Positions 43,122 to 51,089 of a DNA stretch of 64,000 nucleotides are shown in pieces. The notes under the pieces were generated by a model. That model saw nothing but the letters and a program-made list of their open reading frames with translations. It made no database searches and had not been told where the DNA came from. The stretch is taken from positions 1 through 64,000 of the forward strand of contig JADKAW010000001.1 of the NCBI GenBank assembly GCA_016719055.1, read 5' to 3'. Every line of letters starts with the position of its first letter. Within the stretch, counting starts at the first letter, position 1. Source of the DNA: Candidatus Rhodoferax mariagerensis. Lineage in GTDB: Bacteria > Pseudomonadota > Gammaproteobacteria > Burkholderiales > Burkholderiaceae_C. The position numbers and the translations under genes were made by a program.

Positions 43122-43502
43122 ATGTTCTTTACCCCTGTTAGCCCCGCTGGTTTTCGTCGTCAGGTCTACACCGCTGGCACCCGCCCACTGGCCCAGTTCA
43201 TGGAGCAAGCCCAGGAACCACGTAGCCAGCACTCGGCCGTGCTGGCGCAAGACGAGCAGTCATTCACGCTGACGTTTGATGTGCCCGGCATCAGCCGCGA
43301 ACAACTGGTGGTGGGTATTGAGGGCAATGTGGTGCGCCTGTCCAGCGCCGAGGGTGCGCCGCGCCAGTACCGGTTTGCCTGCGAATTGCCGCAAGACATC
43401 GACGCCAGCCAAAGCGAGGCCAAACTGGAACACGGTGTGCTGACGCTCAAGCTGGCCAAAGTGGTGCCAGTCAGCCGTGTCACCGAACTGGTGATTCACT
43501 AA
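43122..43502 (+). CDS. Hsp20 / alpha-crystallin family small heat-shock protein
   Basis: 126 residues. The alpha-crystallin domain reads EQSFTLTFDVPGISREQLVV, GIEGNVVRLSSAEGAPRQYR, ELPQDIDASQSEAKLEHGVL and the C-terminal LTLKLAKV. It would hold unfolded proteins as an ATP-independent chaperone. ATG at 43122 follows TAGGAG by 8 nt. There is no visible CIRCE or ROSE-like element. A dispersed repeat copy follows its stop. Confidence 0.88.
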   Translation: MFFTPVSPAGFRRQVYTAGTRPLAQFMEQAQEPRSQHSAVLAQDEQSFTLTFDVPGISREQLVVGIEGNVVRLSSAEGAPRQYRFACELPQDIDASQSEAKLEHGVLTLKLAKVVPVSRVTELVIH

Positions 43503-43504
43503 AA

Positions 43505-43560
43505 CTTGATAGCATCTGACACATTACTGGTAAGGGCTAGAGGCTGATTTAGCTTAAATT
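43505..43560 (+). repeat. Dispersed AT-rich repeat between hsp20 and tsaD
   Basis: TTGATAGCATCTGACACATT and then GGTAAGGGCTAGAGGCTGAT. One of the cleanest intergenic copies; it also spans the tsaD stop region. Confidence 0.7.
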
Positions 43561-44622
43561 TATCGCATCCAAGGGCCAGCGCGGTTTGACGTCAAAAGCG
43601 TAAACCTCGCTGGCTTTTTGTTGCCCCAATTGCAGCCGCATGGCTGCCGCCATCGCGATCATGGCACCGTTGTCGGTGCACAAATCAAGCTCTGGGTAGT
43701 GCACCAGCACGCCACGGCGGGCACATTCCGCGTTGAGCTGTTCACGCAGGTTCCGGTTGGCACCAACCCCACCCGCCACCACCAGCCGGCTGAGCCGGGT
43801 TTGTTTGAGCGCTGCCAGCGACTTTTTCAGCAGCACTTCCACAATCGCCGCCTGGGTGGACGCCGCCAAGTCGGCCAACAGCTGCGTGGGCAAGGCCTCG
43901 ACGCCGCAGCCGTGGGCCGTTGCACACTTTTTGGCCTGCACCATCACCGCTGTTTTCAGCCCGGCAAACGAAAAATCCAGGTTGTCGCTGTGCAACAAAG
44001 GCCGCGGCAACTTGAAGGCTGTGGGGATGCCGCTTTGCGCCAGTTTGGCAAGCGCAGGCCCACCCGGATAACCCAGACCCAGCAGCTTGGCCGACTTGTC
44101 AAACGCCTCGCCCGCAGCATCGTCAATGGTTTCGCCCAGAATCTGATAGCACCCTACCCCGTCAACCTGCATCAATTGCGTGTGCCCACCCGACACCAGC
44201 AGCGCCACAAACGGAAATTCCGGTGGATCCGCACTTAAAAACGGCGACAGCAAATGCCCCTCCAGGTGGTGCACGCCCAACACCGGTTTGGCCAAAGCAG
44301 CCCCCAGCGCACAGGCCACGCCCGCGCCCACCAGCAGCGCGCCGGCCAGTCCGGGGCCGCGGGTAAAGGCCACCACATCCACATCGGCGAGCGTTCGGCC
44401 TGATTCGGCCAGCACCTGCTCGGTCAGCGGCAGCACCCGGCGGATATGGTCACGGCTGGCCAGCTCGGGCACCACGCCGCCATAGGCCTGGTGCATCTCG
44501 ATCTGGCTGTACAACGCGTGCGCCAGCAGCACAGGCACGCCCGCGCCGCGCACCGCCACCAGCGCCACACCGGTCTCGTCACATGAGGATTCGATTCCCA
44601 ACACGCACAGGTCTTTTTGCAT
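43549..44622 (-). CDS. tsaD: tRNA threonylcarbamoyladenosine biosynthesis protein TsaD
   Basis: 357 residues, catalyses transfer of threonylcarbamoyl to A37 with TsaB and TsaE. Blocks: VLGIESSCDETGVALV, YGGVVPELASRDHIRRVLPL, FTRGPGLAGALLVGAGVACA, the metal-binding VLGVHHLEGHLLSPFLS, LVSGGHTQLMQVDGVGCYQI and DNGAMIAMAAAMRLQLG. ATG at 44622. The last codons overlap a dispersed repeat. Confidence 0.96.
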   Translation of the reverse strand: MQKDLCVLGIESSCDETGVALVAVRGAGVPVLLAHALYSQIEMHQAYGGVVPELASRDHIRRVLPLTEQVLAESGRTLADVDVVAFTRGPGLAGALLVGAGVACALGAALAKPVLGVHHLEGHLLSPFLSADPPEFPFVALLVSGGHTQLMQVDGVGCYQILGETIDDAAGEAFDKSAKLLGLGYPGGPALAKLAQSGIPTAFKLPRPLLHSDNLDFSFAGLKTAVMVQAKKCATAHGCGVEALPTQLLADLAASTQAAIVEVLLKKSLAALKQTRLSRLVVAGGVGANRNLREQLNAECARRGVLVHYPELDLCTDNGAMIAMAAAMRLQLGQQKASEVYAFDVKPRWPLDAINLS

Positions 44623-44726
44623 AACGGACGAGTTTAGGTGATGGCTCTGGCAACTTTGTCCAGAAGCGAACGCGCCCTCAGGGTTGAAACTGCCGCGTTA
44701 TGTTGGCGCGAACGTGGCTTGATTCA

Positions 44727-46229
44727 TTACAAATTCGCGTCCATGGTATCCATGAAAAGGGATGGTCGAAATTGCACGTCCTGACGCTTGTTGTCGAGTG
44801 CCAGCCACTCCAGGTCTTCGGCACGAATGGGTTTCGAGAACAGAAAGCCTTGCAACTCATGGCACCCCATTTCGACCAGCAAATTGCATTGCCCCTGCGT
44901 TTCAACACCCTCCGCCACCACATGCAAATTGAGGGCCTTGGCCATATTGACGATGGATTGCGCAATGGAGCGGGCGTCTTCTCTGTCTTCCAGGTCAGTC
45001 ACAAAAGCCCGGTCGATCTTCAGCTCCGCAGCAGGCAATCGCCGCAACATGGCCAAGCTCGAAAACCCGGTGCCAAAATCATCGATAGAGACGTGAAAGC
45101 CAGCTTGCCGCATCTTTTCAAACGTCGCTTGGGTGACCTTGGTGTCTTCCATGGCCACCGACTCGGTGATTTCGCAGGTGAACCGTCCTGGCTGCAGGTT
45201 GTTGCGTTGCAATGCCGCTTCAATGCGTTCAACCAAATCGTCCTCGCGCATCTGATAGCCCGATATATTCACCGCCACGCGCATCCGCAGGCCCCGCTCT
45301 CGCCAACCGGCGGCTTTCAGGCAAGCCTCTTCAATCACCCAGTCGCCGATCGCGCCGATCAACCCATAACGCTCAGCCAGCGGAATAAACACCACCGGGC
45401 TGACAAAGCCGCGCGTTGGGTGGTGCCAGCGCAGCAACGCCTCTGCGGCCGTGACCTGCAAGCTGAAGGCGTCCACCTTGGGCTGAAAATACAGTTCCAG
45501 CTGACCGGCATCAAGCGCCCGGCGAAGATCATTGATCAACAACGCCTCATCGCGCACTTCCACGCCCATTTTGGGGTCGTACTGGCAATAGTCCCCACCG
45601 CCGTTGACCTTGACACTGCGCATTGCCAGTGCCGCATTGGCCAGTAGTTTGGCGCGTGCTCCGTGCGTTGGGTACTCGGCAATACCGATCGAGCAACTCA
45701 GCACCGTATGGGTGGCATCAAACTTCAAAGGCTCCGACAAAACTTCGGTCACCCGCACCGCAATACTGCGACCATAACCCATGTCACCCCCAACAATCAG
45801 GGCGAATTCGCCAGACGTGATACGGCACACCTCGGCCTTGGGTCCTGCACAGGTGGCCAGTCTTTTTGACACGGTGCGCAGCAAACTGTCGCCACTGGTC
45901 TGTCCAAAAGCATCGTTGAGCAAACCAAAATTGTCCAACGCCACGTAAATAACGCAAAAATTGCCCCCACCGACTTCGACCTGGGCAATGGCCTTGTCAA
46001 CAACAGCGTTGAACCCGACTCGGCTGAGCAGGCCGGTCAAGTCATCAAAAATCAAATTTGACTCGATCTTCCTGGTTGCCAGTTCAAGCTTGGCCGCCAG
46101 CACCAGTCGATGTTTGCGCTCACGCCAATACAGGTAAAAGGCCATCGCCGCGAGAAGCAGGCTCAGCACCGTCAAGGTCAGCCAGGCATTCACGGACACG
46201 GAAAAACCCTCCGGGCTCGCGGTTGGCAA
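44727..46229 (-). CDS. Membrane-anchored GGDEF-EAL protein, likely c-di-GMP phosphodiesterase
   Basis: 500 residues. One N-terminal transmembrane helix (AWLTLTVLSLLLAAMAFYLY) is followed by a GGDEF domain with a ruined active site (CRITSGEFALIVGG in place of GGDEF) and an EAL domain that keeps its signature residues: TAAEALLRWHHPTRGFVSP, VNISGYQM, ITESVAMEDTKV, IDDFGTGFSSLAMLRRLP, LKIDRAFVTDLEDREDARS, VVAEGVETQGQ. It should therefore degrade c-di-GMP rather than make it. It is divergent from the response-regulator genes that follow, with 240 bp between. Confidence 0.88.
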   Translation of the reverse strand: MPTASPEGFSVSVNAWLTLTVLSLLLAAMAFYLYWRERKHRLVLAAKLELATRKIESNLIFDDLTGLLSRVGFNAVVDKAIAQVEVGGGNFCVIYVALDNFGLLNDAFGQTSGDSLLRTVSKRLATCAGPKAEVCRITSGEFALIVGGDMGYGRSIAVRVTEVLSEPLKFDATHTVLSCSIGIAEYPTHGARAKLLANAALAMRSVKVNGGGDYCQYDPKMGVEVRDEALLINDLRRALDAGQLELYFQPKVDAFSLQVTAAEALLRWHHPTRGFVSPVVFIPLAERYGLIGAIGDWVIEEACLKAAGWRERGLRMRVAVNISGYQMREDDLVERIEAALQRNNLQPGRFTCEITESVAMEDTKVTQATFEKMRQAGFHVSIDDFGTGFSSLAMLRRLPAAELKIDRAFVTDLEDREDARSIAQSIVNMAKALNLHVVAEGVETQGQCNLLVEMGCHELQGFLFSKPIRAEDLEWLALDNKRQDVQFRPSLFMDTMDANL

Positions 46230-46469
46230 GCAAACGACAGCATCACCTCAAAAAACACCCATCTGCACATCACAGCCTTTCCGCACTCACCAGTGCTCTT
46301 ACTGTCCGCCCACAACGCTTGATCGCAGATTCGGAGTTTGGCACACACTTCCGCCCAATGGTATTGCCCCAAGGGGCAGTAGCATTTCCACGTCAAATGC
46401 GTAACATTCCTCCACAAATTAGGGAGTGCGCCCTTATTTGGGGCAAAAAACAGACTGAAGGATGAGGAC
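46230..46469. other. Divergent promoter region of signalling genes
   Basis: No gene is supported here. It holds the promoters of the EAL protein (leftward) and of the response regulator (rightward). I see no convincing palindrome longer than 8 bp. Confidence 0.35.
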
Positions 46470-46931
46470 GTGAATGAACCAGCTTTGTCAGTGCCAAGGT
46501 CAACTGCTTCTGCGGGCACTGTGTTGCAACGCTCGGTCGCTATTGTTGACGACGACCCCCAAATTTCGCAGGCATTGGGCCAATGGGTTGAACTGCGCGG
46601 CTTGCAGGCCCTGCGTTTCACATGTGCCGAGTGTTTGTTAAAGGCGCTTGCACCGGACAAGCCGCCACTGACTGTTGGCCCCACGCGCCAAAATTCATCC
46701 AGCAGCGCTCTGGTGGCGGGCATTCTGGACCTGAACCTGCCTGGCCTGTCTGGTATGGCGCTGGCGCATTTGCTGCGCAGCATGGACGCCAACCTGCCTC
46801 TGGTCGTGGTGACCGCGCTGCGCCAAGATGAGCGTCGTCATTACGGGCAGCTGCCTGCTGGTGTGCCCTGCCTGCAAAAACCGTTTGACTTGGATGCCCT
46901 CGAAGACGCCCTGTTTCCAATATCACCTTAG
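46470..46931 (+). CDS. Single-domain response regulator, terminated at a mobile repeat
   Basis: 153 residues, GTG start. A receiver domain: SVAIVDDDPQISQALGQWVE, phospho-acceptor Asp in AGILDLNLPGLSGMALAHLL, switch Thr in LPLVVVTALRQDERRHYGQL and Lys in VPCLQKPFDLDALEDALF. A short insertion (KPPLTVGPTRQNSSSS) lies before the acceptor strand. The stop TAG is made where the small inverted-repeat element begins, so a C-terminal output domain may have been cut off; FixJ-like regulators usually continue beyond this point. Confidence 0.75.
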   Translation: MNEPALSVPRSTASAGTVLQRSVAIVDDDPQISQALGQWVELRGLQALRFTCAECLLKALAPDKPPLTVGPTRQNSSSSALVAGILDLNLPGLSGMALAHLLRSMDANLPLVVVTALRQDERRHYGQLPAGVPCLQKPFDLDALEDALFPISP

Positions 46932-47095
46932 GGCTTGTCCATGAATAAGCTGTGCATTTGGCCGTCAGAGTTGGGATGCGATGCTTGGCGCAAAGCGCGC
47001 CGCGCAGCTTGGCTGCACAAGCGATTTGCAACGACGCAGTGCGCCCAAATCTGGCGAGCCAAATGTGCATGTTATTTGTGGACAAGCCCTTAGCC
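46929..47095. mobile_element. Small inverted-repeat element (MITE-like), about 162 bp
   Basis: Left end GGGCTTGTCCATGAATAA and right end TTATTTGTGGACAAGCCC are inverted repeats with 16 of 18 matches. Both are flanked by TTA, a possible 3-bp target duplication. There is no coding capacity for a transposase. The interior contains a GCGCCGCGCAGC-rich segment. A half copy lies at 4430-4510. The left end supplies the stop codon of the response regulator. Confidence 0.75.
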
Positions 47096-47128
47096 TGGCA
47101 GCCATCGCGACCGGAACGCCACACCACC

Positions 47129-48541
47129 ATGAGCAACTTCGACATCCGCACCGCCTTCTCCATCGTTGGCCTGCTCTATTTGCTGTTGCCCAGCATTACC
47201 TGGCTTGCGTTGGTGCGCCAACGATCGCTGTCGATTGATCTGTGGTGTGGTGGCGGCCTGCTGGTGGGTGTGGCTACGCTCATGATCAGTCGCTACGGCC
47301 TGGCACCGGGCTGGATCACGCTGCAGTTGTCGTCCCTGCTGCTATTGGCATCGCACTTCTTTCGGATCCAGTCGCTGCGGATCGACTTGGGCATGCCTTG
47401 GCCGCTAGGGCGGATGGTGTTGGCCGTTGGGGTATTGTTTTTGGTCTTTATGTGGCTTGATGTCGGCTTGCAGCAGCCGATCTGGCGGGCGCAGTACAAC
47501 AGCACGTTGGGGGCGGGGCTGCTGCTGTACCTGGCGATGCTGGCATGGCGCATCGGGCGCGAAGAACAAAGCCCCAACGCGCGCTGGATTGCCATCACGT
47601 ATGGGTTGGTGTCAGTGGCCTTTGTGATCAGGGTCCTGACCTTGGGCGAACAACACAGCACCACTGTGGTGACACATGGAATAGGCAGTCAAATGATTGC
47701 CCTGACGACCTTGCTTGGTTCAGTGATCGGGCATTTCGGCTACGTTGGGCTGGCACTGGACCGGGCCATGCGGCGCGAAGTCAAAGCAGCCACCAGCCAG
47801 GCACGCGACGAAGAACGCCACCACCTGGGCCACCAGATTGCCCAGCTTGACCGCCAACGCAGCCTGGGGGAGTTGTCAGCCTCGCTCGGGCACGAGCTCA
47901 ACCAGCCGCTCACTGCCATTCTGACCAACACCCAGGTAGCCAAACGCGGGCTGCAAGCCGGGCGTTTTGACAGCGCGCAAGTGGTGGAGTTTTTGGACAA
48001 GATCGTCCATAACACCCAGCGTGCCAGCCAGATCATCGAGCGCATTCGCAATTTCATCCGCCCGTCTGACGCGCGCAGCGAAGCGGTTAACGTCAACCAC
48101 GTGGTTCGCGAGGTGCTGGCGTTGGTAGCAGACGAAGCGCATAGCCGCAAAGTGGCGATTGCTGTGACAGCGCCAGCCCAGCCGCTGATGGTCAGCGGCG
48201 ACCCGATTGCACTGTCGCAAATTGTGCTTAACGCGGTTCGCAACGCCATGGAGGCACTGGCAACTGCGCCAGTGCGCAAGATCATGGTGTATTGCAGCAG
48301 CGCAGACGCGCGCGTGAGCTTGCGCATCACCGATACCGGCCCAGGCTTCACGACTGACGCGCTGGCGCAAGCCGGTGCCCCGTTCTTCACCACCAAGGCC
48401 ACCGGGCTCGGCTTGGGGCTGGCGATTTCACGCTCGATTGCACAGCACTACGGTGGCACGTTGACGCTGTCCAATGCGTTTGATGGCGCGGGTGCCGTCG
48501 TCGAACTCACGCTGCCTGCCCTGGACCAGACCCAGCCATGA
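47129..48541 (+). CDS. Membrane sensor histidine kinase (FixL/NtrB-like output)
   Basis: 470 residues. Six to seven transmembrane helices (about 8-215) precede a coiled-coil linker (AATSQARDEERHHLGHQIAQ). H-box SASLGHELNQPLTAILTNTQ, N-box NAVRNAMEALATAPVRKI, G1 ITDTGPGFTTDA, G2 TKATGLGLGLAISRSIAQHY. The ATG at 47129 lies 34 bp after the inverted-repeat element, so any upstream promoter was changed by the insertion. It overlaps the next gene by 4 bp (ATGA), and that regulator is its likely partner. Confidence 0.88.
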   Translation: MSNFDIRTAFSIVGLLYLLLPSITWLALVRQRSLSIDLWCGGGLLVGVATLMISRYGLAPGWITLQLSSLLLLASHFFRIQSLRIDLGMPWPLGRMVLAVGVLFLVFMWLDVGLQQPIWRAQYNSTLGAGLLLYLAMLAWRIGREEQSPNARWIAITYGLVSVAFVIRVLTLGEQHSTTVVTHGIGSQMIALTTLLGSVIGHFGYVGLALDRAMRREVKAATSQARDEERHHLGHQIAQLDRQRSLGELSASLGHELNQPLTAILTNTQVAKRGLQAGRFDSAQVVEFLDKIVHNTQRASQIIERIRNFIRPSDARSEAVNVNHVVREVLALVADEAHSRKVAIAVTAPAQPLMVSGDPIALSQIVLNAVRNAMEALATAPVRKIMVYCSSADARVSLRITDTGPGFTTDALAQAGAPFFTTKATGLGLGLAISRSIAQHYGGTLTLSNAFDGAGAVVELTLPALDQTQP

Positions 48542-49212
48542 CCACCGCTTATCGACGACCTGTCACGGTGGCTGATCAGGCCTTTGCCGAACAATGTGCC
48601 CGAGGACGCGTGATCATCATTGATGACGATGATCAAGTTTTGTCGGCGCTGGCAGCCTTGATCACGCTGGAGGGCTATGCCTGCGAAACCTATCTGTCGG
48701 CCTTCGACTACCTGCAAATACTGAGCGACAAGCAACCCCGCTTTCCCGGACCCTCCTGTCTGTTGTGCGATGTCAAAATGCCCGAACTCGACGGCCTGGA
48801 GCTGCAAAAGCGCCTGCAGCAGCAGGATGACACACCGTTTTTGTTGATGAGTGGTGCCAGCGGGGCGCATGAGGCAGCCAGTGCCTTTCGGGCCGGGGCC
48901 TTGGATTTTTTGATCAAACCCATCGATGCCAGCGAACTGCTGGCTGCTGTTGCGAAGGCCATGTTACTCAGTAACAGTCTGCACACCCAGCACCGGCGCG
49001 CGTCGGCCCTGGCAAGCCGCATTGCCAGCCTGACCCTTCGCGAGCGCGAGGTGGCACGCTATGTGTCGCAGGGGTTGACCAACCCGGCCATTGCGAGGCA
49101 GCTCGGGCTGGCCTTACGCACCGTCAAACTGCACCGCCAAAACGCCATGGAAAAGCTTGCAGCCGACACAACGGCAGAGCTGGTTCGCCTAGCCGATGAA
49201 GGAAATTTGTAA
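48538..49212 (+). CDS. FixJ-family LuxR-type response regulator
   Basis: 224 residues. The receiver has RVIIIDDDDQVLSALAALIT, phospho-acceptor Asp in LCDVKMPELDGLELQKRLQQ, LLMSGASGAHEAA and Lys in FLIKPIDASELL. The output is a LuxR helix-turn-helix (LTLREREVARYVSQGLTNPA, IARQLGLALRTVKLHRQNAM). It is coupled to the kinase upstream and followed after 2 bp by a hybrid kinase, so the three form one operon. Confidence 0.9.
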   Translation: MTTAYRRPVTVADQAFAEQCARGRVIIIDDDDQVLSALAALITLEGYACETYLSAFDYLQILSDKQPRFPGPSCLLCDVKMPELDGLELQKRLQQQDDTPFLLMSGASGAHEAASAFRAGALDFLIKPIDASELLAAVAKAMLLSNSLHTQHRRASALASRIASLTLREREVARYVSQGLTNPAIARQLGLALRTVKLHRQNAMEKLAADTTAELVRLADEGNL

Positions 49213-49214
49213 CC

Positions 49215-50876
49215 ATGTCAACGACAACTCACACACTGCAATGCGTGATCACCGCAATGCCCCACGCGGTATTGCTCATTACCGTCCAGGGCCGGGTGTG
49301 CCTGGCCAATCAGGCGGCCGCAGATTTGCTGGGCTACGACAGCCAGGACTTGATCGGTCTGCTGGTTGAAAACTTCATGCCCAAACAGTACAGCGACAGT
49401 CATCGGGCGCTGCACGACGCATTGAACAGTCAGAGCGGTATCACGCACATGGTGCCCCAGCAGTCGCTGCTGGGCTGGCGTGCTGACGGTACAGAAACAC
49501 AGGTGGACATCAGTCTGAGTAAAGTTTTTTGGGCAGATGGCGAGCCACTGCGTATGGCCACACTGATGGATCGTTATGAGCACAACTCGCTGTTGTCTGC
49601 CCTGAAAGAAAGCGAACGCCGCTGCCAGGATGCCGTGGAAGCGAATCTGGCCAAGAGCCGATTTCTTAGCACCATGAGCCACGAAATCCGCACCCCGATG
49701 AACGGCATTTTGGGCATGGCGCAGCTGCTGTTGATGCCAGAATTGCAGGAATCTGAGCGGCGCGACTATGCCCGCACCATTTTGTCGTCCGGGCAAGCCT
49801 TGCTAACCCTGCTCAACGACATTCTGGATTTGTCCAAAATTGAGGCCGGCAAGTTGCAGATCAACCCCACCGTGTTTGAACCCGAGTCGTTGCTGCGCGA
49901 GACCCATAACCTGTTTATGGGTGCGGCGTTGGCGAAAAATCTGCGTTTGACCTTTCAGTGGCACACAGAAGGCGCACCACGCTACCGGGCTGATTCGCAC
50001 CGACTGCGCCAAATGCTGGCCAACCTGGCGGGCAACGCACTCAAATTCACCCAACAGGGGCAGATTTGCCTTGAAGGACGAGAGCTGATACAGGACCCTG
50101 ACGGGGTGGTTCTTGAGTTTTCAGTCAGCGACACCGGCTTAGGTATCGCGCCGGACAAACTGCCCTTGTTGTTCACGCCATTCACCCAGGCCGAGGCGTC
50201 TACCCACCGCGACTATGGGGGCTCAGGGTTGGGCCTGTCGATCGTGCATAGCCTCGCTGAAGCCATGGGTGGTAAGGTTGGCGTTGAAAGCCAGCCTGGC
50301 AAGGGCTCGCGCTTTTGGTTTCAGCTGCGTGCTCAAGCGGTCAGCGATCTGGACGACGCGCGCCAAACCACCCGACCTGACCTGGTGACACCCGAGTCGA
50401 CGATCAGGTCGAGTGTCAGCAGCGCTCGGCTGCTGGTGGTTGAAGACAACCTGGTCAACCGCATGGTGATCGAGTCTCTTCTGAGCAAGCTCGGGGTGCA
50501 GGTCACGCTGGTGACAGATGGTCAGCAGGCGGTGCATGTCATCACCCAGCATGACCAGCCCGACCAGCCCGACCAGGGCAGCCAGAGTCAACGCTTCGAC
50601 CTGATTTTGATGGACCTGCAACTGCCGGTGCTCGATGGTTATGCCGCCACCGCACAAATACGCCAATGGGAAACCCAACAACAGCAGGCTCGGCTGCCCA
50701 TCATCGCATTGACCGCCGATGCCTTTGAAGAAAATCGCGACCAGTGCCTGGCCGCCGGCATGGACGACTTTTTAACCAAGCCCATCAGCCTTCCAGCGCT
50801 TCAAACGACGCTGGAGAGATGGCTCACAAGGCAGACGATGCGCCGCAACACTGCCAGTGAATGCTCAACAAAATAG
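49215..50876 (+). CDS. PAS hybrid sensor histidine kinase with C-terminal receiver
   Basis: 553 residues, no transmembrane helix. A PAS domain (LITVQGRVCLANQAAADLLG, GWRADGTETQVDISLSKVFW) is followed by HisKA (KSRFLSTMSHEIRTPMNGIL), HATPase (LANLAGNALKFTQQGQICLE, VSDTGLGIAPDKLPLLFTPF, GGSGLGLSIVHSLAEAMGGK) and a receiver (LLVVEDNLVNRMVIESLLSK, LILMDLQLPVLDGYAATAQI, FLTKPISLPAL). A QPDQPDQ repeat sits between receiver helices near residue 450, in DNA three copies of GACCAGCCC. It would be cytoplasmic and feed phosphate to one of the neighbouring regulators. Confidence 0.9.
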   Translation: MSTTTHTLQCVITAMPHAVLLITVQGRVCLANQAAADLLGYDSQDLIGLLVENFMPKQYSDSHRALHDALNSQSGITHMVPQQSLLGWRADGTETQVDISLSKVFWADGEPLRMATLMDRYEHNSLLSALKESERRCQDAVEANLAKSRFLSTMSHEIRTPMNGILGMAQLLLMPELQESERRDYARTILSSGQALLTLLNDILDLSKIEAGKLQINPTVFEPESLLRETHNLFMGAALAKNLRLTFQWHTEGAPRYRADSHRLRQMLANLAGNALKFTQQGQICLEGRELIQDPDGVVLEFSVSDTGLGIAPDKLPLLFTPFTQAEASTHRDYGGSGLGLSIVHSLAEAMGGKVGVESQPGKGSRFWFQLRAQAVSDLDDARQTTRPDLVTPESTIRSSVSSARLLVVEDNLVNRMVIESLLSKLGVQVTLVTDGQQAVHVITQHDQPDQPDQGSQSQRFDLILMDLQLPVLDGYAATAQIRQWETQQQQARLPIIALTADAFEENRDQCLAAGMDDFLTKPISLPALQTTLERWLTRQTMRRNTASECSTK

Positions 50877-51089
50877 AGAGCTGGTTACGAACGCCACGAT
50901 GACAGCGTGCAAAAAAACAAATTCGAAGAGCGTATGACTGATAACCTCAGAGACACTTCCCAACGCAACCCAATAGTGCCATGGCATGGCCGAATACCGG
51001 CTGGGGCATCCATGGCCCGAGGTTCTGGTCGCTTGGCGTGTCTGCCAGGCCTTCAGCCCCCGTCATTCATGCACTACCAGCTACGCAAG
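50877..51089. other. Intergenic region with left direct repeat of the nuclease-fold island
   Basis: No convincing gene (a 62-codon frame at 50907 has no family features). It contains GGCCCGAGGTTCTGGTCGCT onward at 51014-51046, matching 55133-55165 at 29 of 33 positions. Confidence 0.5.
51014..51046 (+). repeat. Left direct repeat of the 51-55 kb island
   Basis: Shared with 55133-55165: the block TTGGCGTGTCTGCC is identical, and GTTCTGGT precedes it in both. Confidence 0.6.

Noticed and set aside
50551..50580. GACCAGCCC triple repeat as a CRISPR-like or phase-variable tract
   Set aside because: Three in-frame 9-bp units within a receiver loop do not change the frame; there are no spacers.
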